From: an uncultured Collinsella sp.
GTDB lineage: Bacteria; Actinomycetota; Coriobacteriia; Coriobacteriales; Coriobacteriaceae
Length of the DNA stretch: 7,310 nt
Assembly (NCBI GenBank): GCA_937896835.1
Contig: CALBOJ010000024.1
Location: 1 to 7,310, forward strand
Reading direction: 5' to 3'
The first letter of the stretch is position 1. Each line of letters starts with the position of its first letter. Under the pieces are notes generated by a model. The model did not search any database. It was not told the origin of the DNA and was given only the letters and a program-made list of their open reading frames with translations. Position numbers and translations under genes: made by a program. Positions 1-4,812 of the stretch are shown piece after piece.

Positions 1-1
1 A

Positions 2-406
2 GCTATCCGCTTCGATGGGGCGGTCTGCTTCCGGCGCGCCGCGGAGCGGCATGCCGGGGGCGCCGCGGCGGGACTGGGCGAGCTCGAGCCGCTCGACATC
101 AACGACGCTCCTGCCGGCGCGGGCCCTGCGCGCTATTGGCACTTTCCGGGCGCGGCGGGAACGGTTGGCTTTATTAGCGCCATGTCCAACCATTTTTGTG
201 CGAATTGCAACCGCCTGCGCCTGACGGCCGATGGCAACGTGCGTCCGTGCCTGTTCAGCGATGCCGAGTATTCGGTGCGTGAGGCGCTGCGCCGTGGTGA
301 TGATATACAGGTACTTTCGATTTGGCGCGATGCCGTGGCCCACAAACCGCAGGAACACGCGATAATTGAGGGCACGCAACGATTTATGTCCCAAATCGGA
401 GGATGA
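2..406 (+). CDS. moaA: GTP 3',8-cyclase MoaA, C-terminal part (5' end outside window)
   Basis: MoaA is a radical-SAM enzyme. With MoaC it converts GTP to cyclic pyranopterin monophosphate, the first stage of molybdenum cofactor synthesis in the cytoplasm. The last 134 residues are visible, open from the window edge to TGA at 404-406. They carry the family's C-terminal 4Fe-4S cluster motif C-X2-C-X13-C (visible residues 66, 69 and 83), within the typical context HFCANCNRLRLTADG and RPCLFSD. The preceding YWHFPGAAGTVGFIS stretch is also typical of the family. The protein ends in Ile-Gly-Gly; a C-terminal double glycine is known to be needed for activity in MoaA and human MOCS1A. The N-terminal radical-SAM CX3CX2C motif is missing only because the window begins inside the gene. 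The next gene, moaC-mobB, starts 4 bases after this stop, so the two are almost certainly co-transcribed. The identification is firm. Confidence 0.96.
   Translation, partial: AIRFDGAVCFRRAAERHAGGAAAGLGELEPLDINDAPAGAGPARYWHFPGAAGTVGFISAMSNHFCANCNRLRLTADGNVRPCLFSDAEYSVREALRRGDDIQVLSIWRDAVAHKPQEHAIIEGTQRFMSQIGG
398..402 (+). promoter_or_regulatory. Shine-Dalgarno of moaC-mobB, embedded in the moaA stop region
   Basis: GGAGG lies 8 bases before the ATG at 411 and fixes that start. The same bases are part of the GGA GGA codons for the terminal Gly-Gly of MoaA, followed directly by TGA. The two genes are therefore tightly linked, which suggests translational coupling. Confidence 0.85.
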
Positions 407-410
407 TCAT

Positions 411-1709
411 ATGGCCAAGAGCAGGTACGCCGATGCCACCAAGGCCGCTCGCAGGGCCGCGATGTCTGCCCACAAAGTCACGGCTACTGACAGCGATGCC
501 GTCGCAGCCGCACAGCCGACTGCCAGCGCTGCCACCGAGCCCACCCGTGATGCCCGCCGCGACGAGCTGACACACGTGGACGCCAAGGGCGAGGTTCGCA
601 TGGTCGACGTGTCCGACAAGGCCGAGACCCATCGCATCGCCATCGCCGAGGGCACCATCCTCATGCACCCCGAGACGCAGGCCATGGTGCTGCAGGACCG
701 CGCCAAAAAGGGCGATGTGCTTGCCTGCGCGCGCGTGGCGGGCATTATGGCCATCAAACGCACGAGCGACATTATCCCCATGTGCCATCCGTTGCTCATT
801 ACCAAGAGCAAGTGCGACATTGCGCCCATCGCTCCGGCGGGGACGCCGGCCGAGGATGTGCCCGAGGGCTGGGCGCCGGCGCGCACGGACGGGCAGGTTG
901 GCTTTCACGTGCTGGTTACGGCGGGCGTGACGGGCAAGACGGGTATCGAGATGGAGGCTCTGACCGGCGCGAGTGCCGCGTGCCTGACCATCTACGACAT
1001 GTGCAAGGCTGTCGATCGCGGCATGGAGATCGTCGACGTGCGCCTGCTGCACAAGGAGGGCGGCCGCTCGGGCATATGGGATCGCGCAGAGCGCCAGGCC
1101 GCTGCTGTCGAGGCCGTGGCCGCTGACGGTGCTGCACCCGCAAGCGCACCCGTCGCCGTCGCGCCCGCAGCTCCGACACCGGCCGTCCCCGCGATCGCGT
1201 TTATCGGCTACCAGAACTCGGGCAAGACCACGCTCGTCGAAAAGGTCATTGCCGAGCTCACCCGCCGCGGTCTGCGCGTGGGCTCGCTCAAGCATCATGG
1301 GCATCACGGCTTTGATATCGATGTGCCCGCTAAGGATACGTGGCGCCATCACCAGGCCGGATCCAAACACGTGGGCCTCATCTGCGCCACGCGCTGGGCG
1401 GAGTACGCCGACACGCGCGAGGAGGACGAGATGCCCGCGCGCGAGCTGCTGTCGCGCTACAACGATGTCGACGTGGTGATCATCGAGGGCTATAAGACCG
1501 AGGGCTTCGACAACATCGTGGTCGCGCGCTCCGGTGTCGACCGTCTGCGCGGCAAGAGCTCGCTCGACCTGGTCGACGGTCACACGCTGGCCCTTGCCTG
1601 CAATGAGGCCCTGGCGCGTCAGGCCTTCGACGCCGGTTTTGCGACCCGAGCCATAAACATCAACGACGCCCGAGCCATCTGCGACCTTATCCAAGATCAT
1701 CTGGCCTAA
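411..1709 (+). CDS. moaC-mobB: MoaC-MobB fusion: cyclic pyranopterin monophosphate synthase joined to MGD biosynthesis GTP-binding protein
   Basis: This is a 432-residue two-domain protein. Residues 1-50 are an Ala/Thr-rich, probably disordered extension. Residues 52-223 are MoaC, which turns the MoaA product into cPMP. All the E. coli MoaC active-site positions I can align are present: R75, K100 (KGDV), H126 (CHP), D196 and K199 (YDMCKA), and K215. Relative to E. coli there is an insert of about 19 residues around 139-160. An Ala/Pro-rich linker spans about 225-260. Residues 261-432 are MobB, a GTP-binding partner of MobA in guanine-dinucleotide attachment. MobB shows a P-loop at 266-273 (GYQNSGKT), the family signature KHHGHHGFDID at 294-304 and a Walker-B-like VDVVIIEGYK at 353-362. 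ATG 411 was chosen because of its GGAGG site; an in-frame TTG at 366 has no such site and lies inside moaA. The gene is in an operon with moaA and ends in a terminator overlapping its stop codon. Confidence 0.94.
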   Translation: MAKSRYADATKAARRAAMSAHKVTATDSDAVAAAQPTASAATEPTRDARRDELTHVDAKGEVRMVDVSDKAETHRIAIAEGTILMHPETQAMVLQDRAKKGDVLACARVAGIMAIKRTSDIIPMCHPLLITKSKCDIAPIAPAGTPAEDVPEGWAPARTDGQVGFHVLVTAGVTGKTGIEMEALTGASAACLTIYDMCKAVDRGMEIVDVRLLHKEGGRSGIWDRAERQAAAVEAVAADGAAPASAPVAVAPAAPTPAVPAIAFIGYQNSGKTTLVEKVIAELTRRGLRVGSLKHHGHHGFDIDVPAKDTWRHHQAGSKHVGLICATRWAEYADTREEDEMPARELLSRYNDVDVVIIEGYKTEGFDNIVVARSGVDRLRGKSSLDLVDGHTLALACNEALARQAFDAGFATRAININDARAICDLIQDHLA

Positions 1710-1748
1710 AACCTGCCAAAAAGGGACAGGTTTGTTTTGGCAGGTTTT
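1708..1748 (+). terminator. Hairpin terminator overlapping the moaC-mobB stop codon
   Basis: A perfect 14-bp stem pairs 1708-1721 (AAAACCTGCCAAAA) with 1735-1748 (TTTTGGCAGGTTTT) across a 13-base loop, ending in a T run. The left arm begins inside the TAA stop. The A-tract/T-tract symmetry means it could work on both strands. Confidence 0.8.
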
Positions 1749-1767
1749 ATCTGGGCAAACGTCATTT

Positions 1768-1810
1768 CCACCACAAAGGGGCCAGGCACCTTTGTGGTGG
1801 TTTTTGCTTT
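1768..1810 (+). terminator. Second hairpin terminator; copy 1 of a repeated intergenic hairpin
   Basis: A 12-bp perfect stem pairs CCACCACAAAGG (1768-1779) with CCTTTGTGGTGG (1789-1800) around a 9-base loop. It is followed by TTTTTGCTTT, the usual layout of a Rho-independent terminator. The 43-base unit recurs at 3359-3401 with 41 of 43 bases identical, and in decayed form at 4321-4353. It is therefore both a terminator and a dispersed repeat. Confidence 0.82.
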
Positions 1811-1843
1811 GGTAGATGTGTGAGGCATGCCTTACAATCTACC
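1809..1843 (+). promoter_or_regulatory. Putative MFS-gene promoter with an overlapping palindromic operator
   Basis: A candidate promoter has -35 TTGGTA (1809-1814) and -10 TACAAT (1833-1838) with an 18-base spacer. Bases 1811-1843 form an almost complete palindrome: a GGCATGCC centre (1824-1831) flanked by arms that pair out to GGTAGAT/ATCTACC, with one bulged G (1818) and one G-T pair. The palindrome covers the spacer and -10, where a repressor or a MerR-type regulator would bind. The regulator is not in this window. An alternative is that it acts as an RNA hairpin. Confidence 0.5.
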
Positions 1844-1896
1844 AAGTAGTTCATGACGGGCGAAAAACGGAGAGAAGGGGCTCGATGCGTCCTTAA

Positions 1897-1964
1897 TGTT
1901 TCATGCGGATAGATTGATTTGACAGACGGTGGCGAATGCTCGCCGCCCGTATTCGCATGAAACA
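1897..1964 (+). promoter_or_regulatory. Folded mRNA leader directly before the MFS ribosome binding site
   Basis: A 15-bp stem with one G-T pair joins TGTTTCATGCGGATA (1897-1911) to TATTCGCATGAAACA (1950-1964). Inside its loop is a second hairpin, GGCGA-ATGC-TCGCC (1931-1944), extendable by three further pairs. The outer stem ends on the first base of the AAGGAG site (1964-1969), so folding could affect translation. It matches no riboswitch class I can recognise. Confidence 0.5.
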
Positions 1965-1974
1965 AGGAGTCTCC

Positions 1975-3261
1975 ATGCTCGCTTCTCTTTTCTCAAAGCC
2001 TCAATCATCGCTGCCCGTGCAGGCCAAGCGCCTGGTGGCGATGCGCTTTCTCATCTACACCGGTTTTCAGACCAGCTACTTTATCGGCGTCATCGGAACG
2101 CTCACCTATGCGGACGATGCCTCGGTCGTCGCAACATCGCTGGCCGTCCTTTTTATGAACGTATTCGTGATCTTGGGATCCTTTGCGGGTGGCGCGGCGC
2201 TCGACGCCTGGGGCCCACGCCGTCATTTCTTGCTGAGCATCGTGGGCACGCTGGCAACCGGCGCGGCGATCATTGCCTTTGGCAGCGCGATCGGCATCGT
2301 CCTGCTCGGCGCGGTGCTCCTGGGCTTTGTGATGGGGTTCGCCCAGCCCATCGCCACATCCTATCCGGCTTACCTCACCGACGATCCTGTCGAGCTCAAA
2401 GACATCAACTCCGCCATCGCCATGTTCTCAAATGTGAGTATCATCGTTGGCCCCACGCTGGGCGGCTTTGTCGCGGCAGCTGCGTCGTCGCGCACGGTGT
2501 TCGTGCTTATGATGCTCTTTACCGCGTTGGCGCTCATCGCCGGTTGGGGCTTTAGGCCGCGGACGGGTCTGGCCACCGCGCACGAAGGCAAACCCGCGAT
2601 CGGTGACACCACATCGGACAATACCAGCCAATGTCCCGACCCCAACACATCTTCCCGCGCCACCTTCGCGACCAGCATCAAGACGGTCTTTACCAACAGC
2701 GTCCTCGCGCTACTTTTCTGCATCATCTTCCTCTCGAACTTTGGCTACGGTGCCTTCGATCCGCTGGAGTCGTTCTTTTACCGTGATGTTCTGCATGTCG
2801 GTGTTGAATGGATGGGCTGGCTCTCGTCGGCCTGCGGCGTGGGCGCGGTGCTGGGCGCCGTTATTGCGCTCCGTTTGCCGCCGCACCTGGTCAACCTTAA
2901 GATGCTGCTTGTGGCGCTCATGTCCGTGGGTCTGGGAAGCCTGCTCTACGTGGGAACGCCGTACGTGGGCGTAGCCCTTGTCGGCCAGATTGCCCTGGGC
3001 GTGGCCTGGGGCGTCGTCAACCCGCTCCACAACACCATCGTGCAAACGACGGCCCCGCTCGAGCAGCTCGGTCGCGTGAACTCGGTCATGGGCTTTGGCA
3101 ACATGTTCGCCGGCGTGGCCCCTCTGGCGGTTGCACCGTGGCTGGCGGCAACATTTGGCGTACAACGGACACTCGTGGGGGCGGGCATGGTCGTGACGGC
3201 GGTTCCCGCGGCGCTGCTGCTGTTTGGACGCCGGCATTTGGATCGTGCCGCAAAGCAGTAA
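1975..3261 (+). CDS. Major facilitator superfamily transporter, probable exporter
   Basis: This 428-residue integral membrane protein has about 12 hydrophobic segments, roughly at 22-44, 52-73, 84-102, 104-123, 145-169, 173-193, 242-263, 282-300, 307-326, 328-350, 366-391 and 398-417. A hydrophilic Thr/Ser/Asn-rich loop at about 194-240 separates the two six-helix halves. The MFS motif A appears between TM2 and TM3 as GGAALDAWGPRRH (72-84), including the usual Asp and the Gly-x-Arg. The pattern fits drug/siderophore-exporter-like members of the superfamily, but the substrate cannot be read from sequence. ATG 1975 is preferred because AAGGAG (1964-1969) sits 5 bases upstream; in-frame ATGs at 1936 and 1957 lie inside a strong hairpin and have no good site. 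The gene stands alone between terminators, with its own promoter/operator candidate upstream, so it is probably regulated separately from the moa genes. Confidence 0.9.
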   Translation: MLASLFSKPQSSLPVQAKRLVAMRFLIYTGFQTSYFIGVIGTLTYADDASVVATSLAVLFMNVFVILGSFAGGAALDAWGPRRHFLLSIVGTLATGAAIIAFGSAIGIVLLGAVLLGFVMGFAQPIATSYPAYLTDDPVELKDINSAIAMFSNVSIIVGPTLGGFVAAAASSRTVFVLMMLFTALALIAGWGFRPRTGLATAHEGKPAIGDTTSDNTSQCPDPNTSSRATFATSIKTVFTNSVLALLFCIIFLSNFGYGAFDPLESFFYRDVLHVGVEWMGWLSSACGVGAVLGAVIALRLPPHLVNLKMLLVALMSVGLGSLLYVGTPYVGVALVGQIALGVAWGVVNPLHNTIVQTTAPLEQLGRVNSVMGFGNMFAGVAPLAVAPWLAATFGVQRTLVGAGMVVTAVPAALLLFGRRHLDRAAKQ

Positions 3262-3326
3262 AAACCATCACAACATTCGATGAAAATCGCGATTTTGCCG
3301 AAAAACGTCGAATGTTGTGATGGTTT
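3262..3326. repeat. 65-base nested inverted repeat immediately after the MFS stop codon
   Basis: A perfect 19-bp inverted repeat pairs AAACCATCACAACATTCGA (3262-3280) with its complement at 3308-3326. The 27-base interior contains the 14-base perfect palindrome AAAATCGCGATTTT (3283-3296), so the whole forms a stem with an inner hairpin. It starts on the base after the TAA stop. It could act as a 3'-end stabilising structure, a terminator without a strong T tail, or a REP/MITE-like mobile repeat. The stem is certain; its role is not. Confidence 0.75.
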
Positions 3327-3331
3327 GCGCC

Positions 3332-3358
3332 CCGGGCCAGGCCACCCTTCGGGCCCGG
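3332..3358. repeat. Short GC-rich hairpin between two larger hairpins
   Basis: CCGGGCC (3332-3338) pairs with GGCCCGG (3352-3358) across 13 bases. It may be part of a composite termination region with the 65-base repeat before it and the hairpin after it. A chance pairing is possible in such GC-rich sequence. Confidence 0.4.
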
Positions 3359-3401
3359 TCACCACAAAGGGGCCAGGCGCCTTTGTGGTGGTTTTTGCTT
3401 T
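3359..3401 (+). terminator. Hairpin terminator after the MFS gene; copy 2 of the repeated hairpin
   Basis: CACCACAAAGG (3360-3370) pairs with CCTTTGTGGTG (3380-3390), extendable by one T-G pair, and is followed by TTTTTGCTTT. It differs from the copy at 1768-1810 at only two of 43 positions: the first base, and one loop base that is G instead of A. The flanks on both sides are unrelated to those of copy 1, which marks the unit's boundaries. Confidence 0.82.
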
Positions 3402-3430
3402 GACGGGCCGCGCCTGCGCCTTGGTATACC
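3400..3430 (+). promoter_or_regulatory. Possible promoter of the HAD phosphatase gene
   Basis: TTGACG (3400-3405) and TATACC (3425-3430) lie 19 bases apart, about 55 bases before the ATG at 3486. The -35 box overlaps the tail of the preceding terminator, so transcription would restart right after it stops. The spacer is long and the -10 is imperfect, so this is tentative. Confidence 0.35.
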
Positions 3431-3485
3431 ATGTACGCCGTTTACGAATACACCCCACACCGCCGCGCTACTCAGAAAGGCCCCC

Positions 3486-4307
3486 ATGGACACCACCTTC
3501 AGCCATATCAAAGCCGTGTTCTGCGATATCGATGGTACGCTGCTCACGAGCCAGCACACGGTGTCCCCGCGCACCGTGACGGCGATCCGCGCCCTGCGCG
3601 AGCGCGGCGTGCTCTTTGGCCTGTGCACCGGGCGCGACGCCCACGCGACCGAGGCCATGTACGAGCTCTGGGGCATCGAAGGCCTGGTGGACGTGCTGGT
3701 GGGCTGCGGTGGCGCCGAGGTCATCGACCGCCCGCACGACATCAACGAGCTGAGCTATCCGCTGCCGGGCGAGACCATCGCGCGCATCTGCAAGCACATG
3801 GCAGACCTTCCGGCAACACCCGTCTGCCCCCGAGACGGCGTATTCTACGTGCCCGAGAGCAACGCGTGCGTCGAGCACCTGTCGCGCGTCGACGGCGTGC
3901 CCTACCAGGTGGTCGATTTTGCCGAGTTCTTGCGCGAGCCGCAGCCCAAGGTGATGTTTACCATGGCGCCCGAGGTAATGCCGCAGGTGATTGAGCGGGC
4001 GTCGACGTTTGCCGATGACACTGTTAAGGCGGCGGCTCTGCAAACCACGCAGCGACTCTACGAGTTCATGGATCCACGCGTGTCCAAGACGCGCGGCCTT
4101 GTGCGCGTGGCGGAGCTCAACGACATGGAGCTCCAGAACATCTGCGTGTTTGGCGATGCCGATAACGACACCTGCATGGTGGCCGACGCCGGCGTGGGTG
4201 TGGCCATGGCAAATGGCAGCGATGCCACCCGCTCCGCCGCCGATTTTGTAACCGCCAGCAACGACAAAGACGGCATCGCGATCTTTATCGAGGAACATCT
4301 GCTGTAG
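3486..4307 (+). CDS. Cof-type HAD-IIB hydrolase (sugar-phosphate/nucleotide phosphatase family)
   Basis: This 273-residue cytoplasmic haloacid-dehalogenase-superfamily phosphatase has all four catalytic motifs. Motif I is DIDGTLL with the nucleophile D14 and acid/base D16. Motif II is T48 in LCTGRD. Motif III is K201 in VSKTRGL. Motif IV is GDADND with D224 and D228, followed by the usual VADAGVGVAMANGSD. The large segment between motifs II and III is the C2B cap that places it in subclass IIB, and the length is normal for Cof proteins. These enzymes dephosphorylate small phosphorylated metabolites, often flavin, sugar or pyridoxal phosphates, with broad overlap, so the substrate cannot be assigned. 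The start at 3486 follows AGAAAGG (3474-3480) by 5 bases. It has no evident functional tie to its neighbours and is probably monocistronic. Confidence 0.93.
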   Translation: MDTTFSHIKAVFCDIDGTLLTSQHTVSPRTVTAIRALRERGVLFGLCTGRDAHATEAMYELWGIEGLVDVLVGCGGAEVIDRPHDINELSYPLPGETIARICKHMADLPATPVCPRDGVFYVPESNACVEHLSRVDGVPYQVVDFAEFLREPQPKVMFTMAPEVMPQVIERASTFADDTVKAAALQTTQRLYEFMDPRVSKTRGLVRVAELNDMELQNICVFGDADNDTCMVADAGVGVAMANGSDATRSAADFVTASNDKDGIAIFIEEHLL

Positions 4308-4320
4308 CGCAGGGGGAGAG

Positions 4321-4353
4321 CCACCACAAGGGGGGTAGGCACCTTTGCGGTAG
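4321..4353 (+). repeat. Decayed copy 3 of the repeated hairpin, after the HAD gene
   Basis: This aligns without gaps to the 33-base hairpin core at 1768-1800, with 28 of 33 bases identical. The substitutions break two stem pairs and the T tail is gone, the next bases being CCTCAGG. It begins 13 bases after the HAD stop. It is probably a weakened terminator, and it shows the element has sat at this kind of site long enough to diverge. Confidence 0.7.
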
Positions 4354-4690
4354 CCTCAGGCGATTTGGGCGAATTGATACCGAAAATCTGCGCGCAAATT
4401 CAAATATGGTCGTCAGAACATTACGCTTCTAACCACCGATGGGTTAAAGATATTCTCATCAGTTTGGTAGGGTGTTTCTCCCGGTAAATGACCTACCGCT
4501 CATACTCAATTATCGACCGTTCACAGGGTGTTCGCTCTTGAGCAAAATGTTGTGCAAATAAATAAAATGCTATTAAAAAACTGATAACTACCTTAATTAC
4601 CAGTAGAAACAGATATTTTATAGCGAATAAACAAAAGTAAATCTGAGTAAATGTCAAGAGAATTAAGAACTTGCTACAAAAATGCCGGTT
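4354..4690. other. Gene-free AT-rich intergenic stretch
   Basis: I find no convincing coding frame, tRNA or known riboswitch here. Base composition falls sharply: bases 4561-4620 contain 13 G/C of 60 and 4621-4680 contain 17 of 60, against 44 of 60 in a sampled MFS stretch (2821-2880). Weak inverted repeats are present, such as GGTAGG (4466-4471) with CCTACC (4492-4497) and TAACC (4430-4434) with GGTTA (4442-4446), but they are too short to rely on. It is plausibly the long regulatory upstream region of the surface-protein gene, or the edge of acquired DNA. Confidence 0.6.
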
Positions 4691-4693
4691 TTG

Positions 4694-4723
4694 TTGTTCG
4701 GATGTTTAAACAATAGTTACAAT
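4694..4723 (+). promoter_or_regulatory. Probable promoter of the surface-protein gene
   Basis: TTGTTC (4694-4699) and TACAAT (4718-4723, one mismatch to consensus) have an 18-base spacer and sit at the end of the AT-rich stretch. Transcription would start near 4730, giving a leader of about 80 bases before ATG 4813. Confidence 0.5.
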
Positions 4724-4738
4724 AGTATTACTACGCGA

Positions 4739-4757
4739 GCGCAATTACAGATTGCGC
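4739..4757. promoter_or_regulatory. Inverted repeat just downstream of the surface-gene promoter
   Basis: GCGCAAT (4739-4745) and ATTGCGC (4751-4757) form a perfect 7-bp inverted repeat around TACAG. About 10 bases after the predicted transcription start, it could be an operator for a dimeric repressor or a 5'-leader hairpin. Confidence 0.45.
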
Positions 4758-4812
4758 AGATACGTTTGATAGGGAAAGAGCAAGATCGCGGTCTCTTGGG
4801 GAGGAGACATCG

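Noticed and set aside
366..410. A TTG start at 366 for the moaC-mobB gene, adding 15 residues
   Set aside because: It has no ribosome binding site and would lie inside moaA, while ATG 411 has a well-spaced GGAGG.
384..1700. A 438-codon minus-strand frame opposite moaC-mobB
   Set aside because: It is a shadow of a GC-rich gene whose + strand product matches MoaC and MobB residue by residue.
1919..1924. A perfect TTGACA box before the MFS gene
   Set aside because: No acceptable -10 box occurs 16-19 bases downstream; that stretch is GC-rich and part of a hairpin.
1762..1965. A 67-codon minus-strand frame in the moaC-mobB/MFS intergenic region
   Set aside because: It runs through the terminator repeat and the leader hairpin, and its predicted protein shows no recognisable feature.
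1936..1974. An earlier ATG at 1936 or 1957 for the MFS gene
   Set aside because: Both lie inside a strong hairpin and lack a good ribosome binding site; ATG 1975 has AAGGAG 5 bases upstream and places the hydrophobic segments normally.
4400..4560. A riboswitch, such as a cyclic-di-GMP type, upstream of the surface gene
   Set aside because: I looked for the conserved GEMM-like blocks and found none; only short stems of 5-6 bp are present.
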